This document shows, piece after piece, positions 1 to 8,275 of a DNA stretch of 64,000 nucleotides. The first letter of the stretch is position 1; each line of letters begins with the position of its first letter. The position numbers and the translations under genes are program-made. Below the pieces are notes generated by a model that was not told where the DNA came from, did no database searches, and saw only the letters and a list, made by a program, of their open reading frames with translations. The stretch lies in NCBI GenBank assembly GCA_001596135.1, contig CP014773.1, forward strand, positions 3,782,001-3,846,000, in the 5' to 3' direction. The stretch comes from Mucilaginibacter sp. PAMC 26640. GTDB taxonomy: Bacteria > Bacteroidota > Bacteroidia > Sphingobacteriales > Sphingobacteriaceae.

Positions 1-1
1 A

Positions 2-1078
2 GGGGTGAGGGGTTTAGCCGCTTTGTTTGTAGCGGTATTCCATTTTTATAAATTCGCCATTTTAACGCCGGAAGCAAATGGAAGTATATTCTACACGAAC
101 AGCTATCTTTCTTCTTTCCTTGGGCACGGATACTTGTCTGTTGATTTATTTTTCATTTTAAGTGCTTTTGTGATGACGCTGTCGTCGAGAAGGCTTTTTG
201 AAAATGGATTTACAAAATCCAACTACGCACTCTTTATGAAAAAACGTTGGATAAGAATTTATCCGTCGTATTTTATTGTTTTGTTATACGGCTACCTTGT
301 GCAGCACCACGGGGGGCGGACTCCCAATTTTATAGTGAGTTTAACTTTATTGAATATTTTATTTGGAGTGTCCTTTATGATTCCCCATTTATGGTCTTTA
401 ACTGCCGAATGGATAACCTATCTGCTTTATCCATTGCTATTAAAGCTGTGCCGCAACGCCCGGAATGTTAACTGGAACTACATTTTAATCTTTATAGGAA
501 TTTTGTTTTTGTACATCGTTGCATTGTACCGATGGAAATATATCGATCCGCCTTTTATGCTGGAGATCTATCAGGGATACCCATGTTTGTTAAAATGTTT
601 TGCCGACTATTTATTAGGGATAGCAGCTTTTGGCTTATATGACCAAGATAAGCTTAATTTTTTGAGCTCACCAAAATATAGCGTAGGGGTGGTAGTATTA
701 ATTTTGGTATCACTGCTTTTTGCAAAGCTTGATTTACTTACCATACTACTATTCGTCTTTTTAATAATTGCGATCGTTAGGCGTAATGTTGTCAGCATTT
801 TTTTAGGATCGAAAATTATCTATTTTTTTGGCGAGATTTCTTACCCGCTTTATCTGATCAATTTTATGGTTTATTTAAAACTGAGAGATATGAATGTTTT
901 GCTGGGTCCGTATATTTCAGATAACTACAGACTTTATATCTTGTTTGCTATTTTCATGTTCTTATCTATTTTTATAGCATACTTATTTCATATCTTAATA
1001 GAGAAACCACTTTTAAATTTCTTTAACAAACGTTTAAAAAGCAATAGCTTTCCGTTTAATTTTCAGACCACATACTGA
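2..1078 (+). CDS. Acyltransferase family 3 (OafA/YrhL-like) membrane protein, 5' truncated by window edge
   Basis: Integral-membrane O-acyltransferase of the family that puts acetyl or other acyl groups on surface polysaccharides. The visible frame opens with the RGLAAL...FHF motif, which in this family sits about 10-15 residues after the start, so the true start lies before base 1 and the in-frame GTG at 5 is internal. Several hydrophobic helices follow (for example residues 40-58, 105-125, 155-170, 225-260, 315-335), together with the FFILSAFVM segment and a basic WIRIYPSY stretch typical of the family. The acceptor cannot be deduced. It may belong to a surface-glycan locus to the left, but the polysaccharide genes seen here are at the opposite end of the window. 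Confidence 0.88.
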   Translation, partial: GVRGLAALFVAVFHFYKFAILTPEANGSIFYTNSYLSSFLGHGYLSVDLFFILSAFVMTLSSRRLFENGFTKSNYALFMKKRWIRIYPSYFIVLLYGYLVQHHGGRTPNFIVSLTLLNILFGVSFMIPHLWSLTAEWITYLLYPLLLKLCRNARNVNWNYILIFIGILFLYIVALYRWKYIDPPFMLEIYQGYPCLLKCFADYLLGIAAFGLYDQDKLNFLSSPKYSVGVVVLILVSLLFAKLDLLTILLFVFLIIAIVRRNVVSIFLGSKIIYFFGEISYPLYLINFMVYLKLRDMNVLLGPYISDNYRLYILFAIFMFLSIFIAYLFHILIEKPLLNFFNKRLKSNSFPFNFQTTY

Positions 1079-1214
1079 GATGTATTTTTGGAGTAGTAAT
1101 TGGTGTTTAGATATCCTTGAGATCGCGTAAAGTCAGCTGCAAAGGTTATTTTAAATATTTAATGGTTTAAAACATATTCTTTTTAACACCCCTTTTACTT
1201 TTGAAAGTTTTTCT

Positions 1215-1222
1215 TATATTTG
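1215..1222 (+). promoter_or_regulatory. -7 promoter box TATATTTG upstream of rpmE2
   Basis: Exact match to the Bacteroidota -7 consensus TAnnTTTG, 29 nt before the rpmE2 start codon. A TTTG lies at 1200-1203, but it is closer than the usual -33 spacing, so only the -7 element is well supported. Confidence 0.45.
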
Positions 1223-1251
1223 CACCTCTTTTATAAGAAGTATTAATAACA

Positions 1252-1500
1252 ATGAAAAAAGATCTGCATCCATCAAACTATAGGTTAGTAGTATTCAAAG
1301 ATATGTCTAACGACTATTCTTTTATGACCAAATCATGCATCGATAGCCGCGAAACCGTTAAATGGGAAGATGGCAACGAATATCCGCTGATTAAATTAGA
1401 AATCTCACACACTTCACATCCGTTCTATACAGGTAAAATGAAGTTAGTTGATACTGCCGGACGTATCGATAAGTTCCGCAGCCGTTACAACAAAAAATAA
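1252..1500 (+). CDS. rpmE2: 50S ribosomal protein bL31 type B
   Basis: Structural protein of the large ribosomal subunit. The 82-aa length, MKKDLHP start, HTSHPFYTG motif and [10 protein letters not shown] tail identify the type B form. It has no CxxC zinc-binding pair, the hallmark of the zinc-independent paralogue used in zinc limitation in many bacteria; in Bacteroidota it is usually the normal bL31, so zinc regulation should not be assumed. It is monocistronic: a -7 box precedes it and a strong terminator follows directly. Confidence 0.97.
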   Translation: MKKDLHPSNYRLVVFKDMSNDYSFMTKSCIDSRETVKWEDGNEYPLIKLEISHTSHPFYTGKMKLVDTAGRIDKFRSRYNKK

Positions 1501-1524
1501 GTGTTTTTTCGATAAAATATTTAC

Positions 1525-1556
1525 AAGTCCCCCGTATACCGGGGGACTTTTTTTAT
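1525..1556 (+). terminator. Intrinsic terminator after rpmE2
   Basis: A 9-bp perfect stem AAGTCCCCC/GGGGGACTT (1525-1533 with 1541-1549) with a 7-nt loop, followed by a T run. It separates rpmE2 from the next gene. Confidence 0.9.
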
Positions 1557-1565
1557 TTTTGGCCC

Positions 1566-2762
1566 ATGGCAATCATTCTTTTCGACGATAACGCCCGCAA
1601 CTCGCTCCTTCCTTTAACGTATACCCGCCCGGTTGCCGATCTGAGGATTGGTATCTTAACGATTGCGGAAAAGTGGAGCAAATATCTTTCCCTGGATCAT
1701 TCCTTTTTGACAGAAAAATATCTACAGGGAAAGTTCCCCACCCGGATACAGGATAATAATATCTTTATCAATGGTTCAATTTGCCCCGATGAATCTTTAG
1801 TGGTTACAATAGCTAATCTGGCTAATGGTCAGGCGCTGAAATTTAATGATACACTTGTGGCGGTTAAGCTTACAGCTATTCACGCTCAGAGCTTCGATCC
1901 GTTGGCCAACTACGCCAATGAAATTGCTTATGCGGGCGAGCCAGTAATTATTACGTTGCCCGAACATTTGTTTAAGAGAAACGATATTGAGCTTCGAAAG
2001 GACTTTACACTGCTTACTGAGGGCCGCAAAAGTGCCACAATAAGCAATACGAATACCATAATAGGGCATTCGTTTTTTGCTGAAGAGGGTGCGCAAACCG
2101 AGTGCTGTACTTTTAATACCACTAACGGGCCAATTTATTTGGCTGCTAACACCGAAGTGTGGGAAGGTACCAATATCCGCGGGCCGTTTGCTATTTGCGA
2201 ACATTCGCAGCTTAAAATGGGAACCAAGATTTATGGGGCTACTACGGTTGGGCCTTACTGCAGGGTTGGCGGTGAAGTAACTAATGTTGTTTTTTGGGGT
2301 TACTCAAACAAAGGCCACGAAGGCTATCTGGGCAACTCGGTAATAGGCGAGTGGTGTAACTTAGGCGCCGATACCAACAATTCAAATCTGAAAAATAATT
2401 ATTCGGATGTTAAGCTTTGGGATTATGATGCTCAAAGCTACCGCGATACCGGCCTGCAGTTTTGTGGTTTAATCATGGCGGATCATGCCAAAAGTGGTAT
2501 CAATACCATGTTTAACACCGGCACCGTTGTGGGGGTAAGCGCAAACGTATTTGACGCCGGTTACCCGCCAAAGCACATTGCCGATTTTAGCTGGGGCGGT
2601 TCAAATGGCTTTGAAGAATACGCCTACGATAAAATGATGGAAACTACCAGCCGTGTTTTTGCCCGCCGGCTGCACCGTAATTTTGATGATGCCGAACGAA
2701 ACATATTAACAACGGTGTTTGAATTAACAAAGTCGTTTAGAGAGTTTCAAAATAGTCATTAG
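1566..2762 (+). CDS. GlmU-like sugar nucleotidyltransferase/acetyltransferase (Bacteroidota form)
   Basis: 398-aa protein resembling the short Bacteroidota alternative to GlmU (TIGR03991-type), thought to make UDP-GlcNAc from glucosamine-1-phosphate for peptidoglycan and LPS. The N-terminal part (about 1-180) is a divergent nucleotidyltransferase fold starting with IILFDDNARNSLLPLTYTRP, in place of the usual GxGTRM start. Residues about 190-330 form a left-handed beta-helix with hexapeptide-like repeats (GPIYLAANTEV, GPFAICEHS, GPYCRVGGEV, GNSVIGEWCNLGADT). It is shorter than classical GlmU (about 456 aa). It starts 9 nt after the rpmE2 terminator's T-rich tail and may share a transcript with tpiA and prmA. 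Confidence 0.85.
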   Translation: MAIILFDDNARNSLLPLTYTRPVADLRIGILTIAEKWSKYLSLDHSFLTEKYLQGKFPTRIQDNNIFINGSICPDESLVVTIANLANGQALKFNDTLVAVKLTAIHAQSFDPLANYANEIAYAGEPVIITLPEHLFKRNDIELRKDFTLLTEGRKSATISNTNTIIGHSFFAEEGAQTECCTFNTTNGPIYLAANTEVWEGTNIRGPFAICEHSQLKMGTKIYGATTVGPYCRVGGEVTNVVFWGYSNKGHEGYLGNSVIGEWCNLGADTNNSNLKNNYSDVKLWDYDAQSYRDTGLQFCGLIMADHAKSGINTMFNTGTVVGVSANVFDAGYPPKHIADFSWGGSNGFEEYAYDKMMETTSRVFARRLHRNFDDAERNILTTVFELTKSFREFQNSH

Positions 2763-2783
2763 TTTATTGCTTATAAACTAATG
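2757..2783 (+). other. Perfect hairpin spanning the stop codon of the GlmU-like gene
   Basis: An 11-bp perfect stem CATTAGTTTAT/ATAAACTAATG with a TGCTT loop; its left arm contains the TAG stop codon. There is no T run afterwards, so a 3'-end stabiliser or weak attenuator is more likely than a classical terminator. Confidence 0.45.
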
Positions 2784-2865
2784 ACCGATAAAAGTAAAAA
2801 CCATAAAAAATAAATAACCATTACCATGAACCGTTAAATATGGTCCATGGACTAATCAAAACGCA

Positions 2866-3630
2866 ATGAGAAAGAAAATTGTAGCCGGAAACTGGAAAAT
2901 GAACTTAGATTATAACGAGGGTTTAACCTTGTTTTCTGAAGTAATAAACATGATTAAAGACGAAGCCACCGGAGATCAGCAAGTAGTGGTTTGCAGCCCG
3001 TTTATACACCTGCACAGTCTGGCTGGTTTGGCAAAAGGATATCATAACATAGCAGTGGGTGCGCAAAATGCACACCAGGCAGAATCCGGCGCTTACACAG
3101 GCGAGATCTCTGCAAAACAAGTAAAGTCTACAGGTGCCGAATATGTGATCCTGGGCCACTCCGAGCGTCGCCAGTATTTCGGCGAAAGTAACGAATTGCT
3201 AGCCAAAAAGACCGATACTGCTTTGGCAAATGGTTTAAAACCAATCTTCTGCATTGGCGAAACATTGCAACAGCGCGAAGCTAACGAGCATTTCGACATC
3301 ATTAAAAGTCAATTACAAGAAGGTGTTTTTCATTTAGAAGCGGTTGCCTTTGATACCATTGTGTTAGCATATGAACCAGTTTGGGCCATAGGAACGGGCG
3401 TAACCGCAACTTCTGCACAGGCGCAGGAAATTCACGAATTTATTCGAAAAGAAATTGCGGCTAAATACGATCAAACGGTTGCCGATGCTACAACTATTCT
3501 TTATGGAGGTAGCTGTAACCCTAAAAACGCATCCGAACTGTTTGCTTGTGCAGATATAGACGGTGGTTTGATAGGTGGGGCTTCCTTGAAATCACGCGAC
3601 TTTACGGATATTGTTAAGGCTTTTAATTAA
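2866..3630 (+). CDS. tpiA: Triosephosphate isomerase
   Basis: Cytoplasmic glycolytic enzyme that interconverts dihydroxyacetone phosphate and glyceraldehyde-3-phosphate. At 254 aa it is full length for the family. The active-site residues are present: Asn9/Lys11 in GNWKMN, His98 in GHSERR, Glu170 in YEPVWAIGTG (with flexible loop 6 next to it), and the phosphate-binding YGGS and GG pairs near the C-terminus. A 10-nt palindrome GTCCATGGAC (2843-2852) lies 13 nt before the start codon. prmA follows after an 82-nt gap holding an imperfect inverted repeat. Confidence 0.98.
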   Translation: MRKKIVAGNWKMNLDYNEGLTLFSEVINMIKDEATGDQQVVVCSPFIHLHSLAGLAKGYHNIAVGAQNAHQAESGAYTGEISAKQVKSTGAEYVILGHSERRQYFGESNELLAKKTDTALANGLKPIFCIGETLQQREANEHFDIIKSQLQEGVFHLEAVAFDTIVLAYEPVWAIGTGVTATSAQAQEIHEFIRKEIAAKYDQTVADATTILYGGSCNPKNASELFACADIDGGLIGGASLKSRDFTDIVKAFN

Positions 3631-3638
3631 CTAGATAG

Positions 3639-3694
3639 GAGGTATCAGACTTGAGTTATAAGAACGATTGTTTTTATCTCAAGCCTGACACCTC
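3639..3694. repeat. Imperfect inverted repeat between tpiA and prmA
   Basis: Arms GAGGTATCAGACTTGAG (3639-3655) and CTCAAGCCTGACACCTC (3678-3694) pair over 17 positions with two A/C mismatches around a 22-nt loop. There is no T run. The TCTCAAGYCTG core recurs at 23123-23133 in another intergenic region, so this may be a dispersed extragenic repeat; genome-wide copy number is unknown. Confidence 0.5.
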
Positions 3695-3712
3695 AAATCT
3701 CAACTGTGTATC

Positions 3713-4549
3713 ATGAATTATTACGAGCTGCTCTTTACCACTATAACAACCGAAGATTATCAGCAGGACCTACTTATCGGAGCGCTGGGCGAGATAGGTT
3801 TTGATACTTTTGAAGAGGTTGATCTTGGCTTCAAAGCCTACATCCCCGAGACCGATTTTAATCAGGGCCATTTGGATGAAACACTGGAGAACTATCGCGA
3901 AATGTTTACGTTCAGTTATGATGTAACCCTCATCCCCCAAAAAAACTGGAACGAGGTTTGGGAAAGTAACTTTGAACCGATTCAAATTGGCAACCAGGTA
4001 TTTGTAAGGGCAACCTTTCATGCCGCAAAGCCCGAGTTTCCTTATGAAATCGTTATAGACCCTAAAATGGCTTTTGGAACGGGCCACCACCAGACTACAG
4101 CTATGATGATGGCGCTGATGCTGGAAAATGATTTTAAAGGGAAACAAGTGCTTGATATGGGCTGCGGGACAGGTATTCTGGCTATTCTTGCTGTTAAATT
4201 AGGTGCTGCAAGAGTAGTAGCTATCGATTATGATCCCGTGTGTTATGAAAGTACGATCGAGAATTCAGCTTTAAATGGTGTGGTTGAGATCGAAGCCCTT
4301 TGCGGTTCAAAAGAAGCAATACCTGATGAACAATATGATATTATTTTGGCCAATATCAACCGTAATATACTGCTTGACCAAATGTCCCGATATGCAGGAG
4401 CATTAAAGCCAGGTGCTGAAATTTACTTTAGCGGCTTTTACGAGTCGCCCGATCTTGACATCATAACCGATGAGGCTCGTAAATACGGATTGAAATATAT
4501 TACCCACAAAAAAGATAGAGAATGGGTAGCTGCTAAGTTTGTATTGTAA
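3713..4549 (+). CDS. prmA: Ribosomal protein L11 methyltransferase
   Basis: SAM-dependent enzyme that methylates ribosomal protein uL11. It is 278 aa. The N-terminal substrate-recognition domain (about 1-95) leads to the family signature DPKMAFGTGHHQTT (116-129), then the SAM motif I DMGCGTG (148-154), an acidic VVAIDYDP end of beta-2, and the motif ILANINRNIL, which matches the catalytic N[ILV]N region of PrmA. It follows tpiA in the same direction. A perfect 14-bp hairpin ends the transcript before the convergent gene. Confidence 0.96.
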   Translation: MNYYELLFTTITTEDYQQDLLIGALGEIGFDTFEEVDLGFKAYIPETDFNQGHLDETLENYREMFTFSYDVTLIPQKNWNEVWESNFEPIQIGNQVFVRATFHAAKPEFPYEIVIDPKMAFGTGHHQTTAMMMALMLENDFKGKQVLDMGCGTGILAILAVKLGAARVVAIDYDPVCYESTIENSALNGVVEIEALCGSKEAIPDEQYDIILANINRNILLDQMSRYAGALKPGAEIYFSGFYESPDLDIITDEARKYGLKYITHKKDREWVAAKFVL

Positions 4550-4566
4550 AACGCATAGTTTAACAT

Positions 4567-4604
4567 ATGATAACACCGATAATTTTATAAATCGGTGTTA
4601 TCAT
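4567..4604. terminator. Bidirectional hairpin between prmA and the convergent NAD(P)H-binding gene
   Basis: A 14-bp perfect stem ATGATAACACCGAT/ATCGGTGTTATCAT with a 10-nt AT-rich loop. T runs are weak on both sides, but the position between convergent genes fits a shared terminator. Confidence 0.75.
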
Positions 4605-4631
4605 AAATGATTAATAGATTATCTGATAAAA

Positions 4632-5270
4632 TTAGTAGCCTAAAGTGAACCGGCTTCTGATAAACTGATTATTTTGCAATTCATCAAATATCGCAACGGC
4701 CAGGTCGGCAGTTGAAATATCGTTCTTGCCTTCTGCGTTAAATACGGGGTTTTCTGTACCTAAACGGAACGTACCGGTACGCTCACCTGGGTGCAGATTA
4801 ATAGCCGGGCTTACGAAAGTCCAATCCAATTCTTCTTCTTTTCGTAAAATATTTAGATAGTCACGGGCAGCAGTTGCGCCTGCTTTCCATTCTGCCGGAA
4901 ACTGTGGGGAATCTACTAGCTGGCTTTCGCCGATATATAAACTGCCAGCGCCGCCTACAGTGATAAAACGGCTAACACCTGATTTTTTTACAGCTTCTTG
5001 AATGTTTTTGGCACCGTCCAGCGAATCTGCGTAGATGTTTGGGTTTTCCCAGCCCGGGTTGTAGGCACTTATTACCGCATCGTGGCTGGTAAGCGCTGCC
5101 GATAATGCATCTACGTTATTTACATCAACCGATAATGCGGTTATGCCTGCAGCCTTTTCGACTTTAGCTGTATCTCGCACTATTGCAGTTATTTCATATC
5201 CGCGTTGTATACCTTCTTTTATTATTGCGCTACCTACAAAGCCGGTCGCGCCAATTACTGCTACTTTCAT
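4632..5270 (-). CDS. NAD(P)H-binding SDR-like protein (YwnB/NmrA type)
   Basis: 212-aa atypical short-chain dehydrogenase. The N-terminus MKVAVIGATGFVG is a dinucleotide-binding GxxGxxG motif, followed by a Rossmann fold with VDVNN at the end of beta-3 and FITVGGAGSLY at beta-5. There is no YxxxK catalytic pair at the usual place, so it may be a redox sensor or a reductase of small electrophiles. It lies 50 nt downstream of an Rrf2 regulator on the same strand, the arrangement seen for ywnA-ywnB of Bacillus subtilis. An operator-like AATAA-N5-TTATT in the gap suggests that regulator controls it. Confidence 0.85.
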   Translation of the reverse strand: MKVAVIGATGFVGSAIIKEGIQRGYEITAIVRDTAKVEKAAGITALSVDVNNVDALSAALTSHDAVISAYNPGWENPNIYADSLDGAKNIQEAVKKSGVSRFITVGGAGSLYIGESQLVDSPQFPAEWKAGATAARDYLNILRKEEELDWTFVSPAINLHPGERTGTFRLGTENPVFNAEGKNDISTADLAVAIFDELQNNQFIRSRFTLGY

Positions 5271-5289
5271 GATGTGAATTTTAGTTGTG

Positions 5290-5304
5290 AATAATATTGT
5301 TATT
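5290..5304. promoter_or_regulatory. Operator-like dyad AATAA-N5-TTATT upstream of the NAD(P)H-binding gene
   Basis: A 5-bp inverted repeat with 5-nt spacer, sitting 19 nt before the start codon at 5270. It resembles in spacing and base content the stronger dyad upstream of the rrf2 gene itself. The match is weak because the region is AT-rich. Confidence 0.35.
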
Positions 5305-5320
5305 AATGGTTATAAGTGTA

Positions 5321-5725
5321 CTAATCAAACTTAGCGCAAAACTCAGCAAGGTTTTTGCTTCCAAGCCGTTGTATTAAAGCTGTATCAATTTCCTCATATA
5401 AATCATAGAGGTGCAAGTTGATTTGTTTTCCAATGGGGCACGCCGGATTAGGCCGGTTTCTTGGCTGCCCCAAAATGGCTCCTTGTTTTACTGCATTATA
5501 GATGTCGGCAAGTGATATCTGTGTTGCCGGCTTCGACAGTTTGTAGCCACCATTTTTTCCACTTTTGCTCGCCACTAGATTGTTTCTAATCAAATTGCTT
5601 AGTTCTTTACGTACCAATACGGCATTCACGTTGATACTGCCTGCCAAATATTCTGACGACTGAACACTGTCCGTCTTTGTTAAGAGTGTCATAATGTGCA
5701 GCGTTATAGGAAATCTACCGTTCAT
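5321..5725 (-). CDS. Rrf2 family transcriptional regulator (YwnA-like)
   Basis: 134-aa winged-helix repressor. The order is typical: start MNGRFPITLHIMTLL, wing and helix region VNAVLVRKELSNLIRNNLV, then KSGKNGGYKLSKPA. Fe-S-binding Rrf2 proteins (IscR, NsrR) carry three clustered cysteines; here only one is left in ACPIGKQ plus a lone C near the C-terminus, so Fe-S sensing is unlikely and thiol-based sensing is possible. It probably controls itself and the downstream NAD(P)H-binding gene. A near-perfect dyad lies directly upstream of its start. Confidence 0.9.
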   Translation of the reverse strand: MNGRFPITLHIMTLLTKTDSVQSSEYLAGSINVNAVLVRKELSNLIRNNLVASKSGKNGGYKLSKPATQISLADIYNAVKQGAILGQPRNRPNPACPIGKQINLHLYDLYEEIDTALIQRLGSKNLAEFCAKFD

Positions 5726-5731
5726 TTAATA

Positions 5732-5750
5732 TGTAATAATTAATATTACA
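5732..5750. promoter_or_regulatory. Putative Rrf2 operator TGTAATA-N5-TATTACA
   Basis: A 7-bp perfect inverted repeat with ATTAA spacer, 6 nt upstream of the rrf2 start codon. Position and symmetry fit an autoregulatory dimer site; assignment to this regulator is inference. Confidence 0.55.
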
Positions 5751-5905
5751 GTTCAAAAGTAAGTGATAAATATCATAATTCAATGTTAACTTTATGCCGG
5801 CTACAAATATGTGTTGTTGTTGACAATTGAACTTAGAATGCTAAATAAATTTGTTGCATATTAAATTTTAGACCTTATTGGTCAAAAAATATAGATCCTA
5901 TCGAT

Positions 5906-6760
5906 ATGAAAAGCTACTTAGTACCTATGGACTTTTCCGAAGCTGCTTTCAATGCTGCCAATTTTGCTGCCAGGTTGAGCCACGAAACGGATGTCGGCCT
6001 TATCGTTCTAATGAATGCCTATTATATTTCACCCTATGAAGCAATGCTTCCGAATACGGATTTGGTGATGCTGCGCCAGGAAGAAATTGAAGAGGATGCG
6101 GTTGATAGATTAGCTCAATTAGAACAGCTTAAAACTAGATTGCTTAAACTTGTACGCAACGGGGTAGTTATTCGAACGCAGGTAAAGAGGTCGCACCTCG
6201 TGAGGGCCGTTGTTGATACCGTAACATCCCATAAAATAGATCTAGTAATATTAGGAACAATTGGCAACAGTACCGTACGCGAAGGGGGAATCGGTATCGG
6301 AGATCATGTGATCAAAATTTCGAAGGTTTCCCCGGTTCCGGTATTGGTTGTTCCGCCAGATTATACTTATCACATAATCGAAAGTGTAGTAATTGCATGT
6401 GATTTTAAAAAAGTCAAAGATTCTGTCCCTGCTGAGGCGCTAAAAAAATTATTGGGAAGGCGGCCCGTTGAGTTGCTGGTGCTTAATGTTGAGGTCAGTT
6501 CTAATCTGCCTGAGGCAAGCCCGCAACAAGTTGGCGAAGATACTGCACTACACCAAATGCTCAAAGGCTTAAAACCTCGCTACCACTATATCAACCATCC
6601 TAAAGTAATCACTGGGGTGCTGAATTTTGCGTTAGAAAATAACGCGCAGCTGGTAATTGCATTACCGCATACCTATAGCTTTATGCAGTCGTTATTACAT
6701 AGTAGCATATCCGAACAGCTGGCTACAAGCTCGTCGGTACCGGTGTTATTGTTGAAATAA
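5906..6760 (+). CDS. Tandem universal stress protein (two UspA domains)
   Basis: 284-aa cytoplasmic protein with two UspA-like domains. Domain 1 (about 1-150) begins KSYLVPMDFSEAAFNAANFA and ends with an ILGTIGNSTVREGGIG...PVPVLVVPP stretch that resembles the ATP-binding G-x2-G-x9-G-S/T motif but is irregular. Domain 2 (about 155-284) begins ESVVIACDFK and ends SSVPVLLLK with a degraded ATP motif. Two-domain Usp proteins are common in Bacteroidota. It stands alone, divergent from the rrf2 pair, with no visible partner. Confidence 0.93.
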   Translation: MKSYLVPMDFSEAAFNAANFAARLSHETDVGLIVLMNAYYISPYEAMLPNTDLVMLRQEEIEEDAVDRLAQLEQLKTRLLKLVRNGVVIRTQVKRSHLVRAVVDTVTSHKIDLVILGTIGNSTVREGGIGIGDHVIKISKVSPVPVLVVPPDYTYHIIESVVIACDFKKVKDSVPAEALKKLLGRRPVELLVLNVEVSSNLPEASPQQVGEDTALHQMLKGLKPRYHYINHPKVITGVLNFALENNAQLVIALPHTYSFMQSLLHSSISEQLATSSSVPVLLLK

Positions 6761-6839
6761 GTTTGACAGGTGTTAATTAAATGTGGTTTGACGTTAAAGC
6801 TTTCTAGCTTAAAAATGCTGTTATTTGCACAAAATCAAG

Positions 6840-8204
6840 ATGAAAGTACATTTTATAGCAATCGGCGGTAGCGCCATGCATAATTTAGCCATAGCCCTTC
6901 ACAAAAAAGGGTTTGAAGTAAGTGGTTCTGATGATGTTTTATTTGAACCGTCCGCTTCGCGCCTGGGCAAATACGGTATATTGCCTGCAGCTGTAGGCTG
7001 GTCCCCGGAGAAGATCACTAACCAACTCAATGCGGTTATATTAGGGATGCATGCGCGCGTCGACAATCCTGAGCTGCTGAAGGCACAGGAATTGGGTGTA
7101 AAGATCTATTCGTACCCGGATTATATATACGAACAAAGTAAGGATAAAAAGCGTGTAGTAATAGGTGGCAGTCATGGCAAAACCACAATTACCAGCATGA
7201 TTTTGCATGTATTACAACAAGCCGGAAAAAAGTTTGATTATCTGGTAGGAGCACAGCTGGAAGGCTTCGAAACAATGGTAGGCCTTACGGAAGATGCACC
7301 TGTAATCATCATAGAAGGAGACGAGTACCTCGCTTCGCCTATTGACAGGCGCCCTAAGTTTCATATCTACAAGCCAGATATTGCCGTTATCAGCGGTATT
7401 GCCTGGGATCATATCAATGTGTTCCCCACTTTTGAAAACTATATCGATCAGTTCAAGATCTTTGCGCAATCCATTGAACCGGCCGGAGCCCTTATTTATA
7501 GCCAGGGAGATTCCGTATTAAATAAGATGGTAGAGCAATTAGATATTATTGCTGAAATAATACCATACGATCTTCCCCAGTATGTTATAGATCAAGGGTC
7601 TACAAATATTATTTTGGATGATAAAAGGTATCCTCTTCAGGTATTCGGAGACCATAACTTGCTCAATCTGCAGGCTGCCAGAATGGTCTGTGAAAGACTT
7701 GGAATTACGCAACAAGACTTCTATAGCTATATTACCACATTTAAGGGGGCAGCACGCCGTTTGGAAGTGGTTGGCAAAACTGACAACTCAACATTGTTTA
7801 AAGATTTTGCGCATTCTCCATCTAAACTCGCAGCCACTATTCAAGCAGTTAAAAGGCAATTTCCCCAACGCCGCTTGATCGCCTGCATAGAATTACATAC
7901 ATTTAGTAGCCTTAATAAGAATTTTCTGGACGAATATGGCGGGACGATGGATGAAGCCGATGAAGCTTTAGTGTTCATCGATAGTAAAACATTTGAACAG
8001 AAAAAGATAGTTCCATACTTGGCGGAAGATGTAAAAAAGGCCTTCCACAACGAAAATTTGAGGTTTTTTAATCAACCGGCAGCACTATTAAAATACCTGG
8101 AAACATTGGATATCAGCAGCAGTAATTTATTGATGATGAGTTCCGGAAACTTCGGTGGAATTAATTTGAACGACCTAAAAAATAATTATTATAAATATTA
8201 TTGA
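6840..8204 (+). CDS. mpl: UDP-N-acetylmuramate:L-alanyl-gamma-D-glutamyl-meso-diaminopimelate ligase
   Basis: Mur-ligase family enzyme that recycles murein tripeptide by joining it directly to UDP-MurNAc. The start was set at ATG 6840 (MKVHFIAIGGSAMHN, 454 aa); a TTG five codons upstream is unlikely. The N-terminal Rossmann segment IAIGGSAMHNLA matches Mpl/MurC, the P-loop IGGSHGKTT is at about 108-116, and IEGDEY gives the metal-binding glutamate. FAHSPSK replaces the DD(Y/F)xHxP of MurC, as in Mpl. The C-terminal domain is complete. It implies import of murein peptides. Confidence 0.94.
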   Translation: MKVHFIAIGGSAMHNLAIALHKKGFEVSGSDDVLFEPSASRLGKYGILPAAVGWSPEKITNQLNAVILGMHARVDNPELLKAQELGVKIYSYPDYIYEQSKDKKRVVIGGSHGKTTITSMILHVLQQAGKKFDYLVGAQLEGFETMVGLTEDAPVIIIEGDEYLASPIDRRPKFHIYKPDIAVISGIAWDHINVFPTFENYIDQFKIFAQSIEPAGALIYSQGDSVLNKMVEQLDIIAEIIPYDLPQYVIDQGSTNIILDDKRYPLQVFGDHNLLNLQAARMVCERLGITQQDFYSYITTFKGAARRLEVVGKTDNSTLFKDFAHSPSKLAATIQAVKRQFPQRRLIACIELHTFSSLNKNFLDEYGGTMDEADEALVFIDSKTFEQKKIVPYLAEDVKKAFHNENLRFFNQPAALLKYLETLDISSSNLLMMSSGNFGGINLNDLKNNYYKYY

Positions 8205-8275
8205 TAATTAGTTTATTGTTCAAATATGTTGTAACTTTATTAACTATTGAGAAATCCTTATTCCTAATTAACAAT

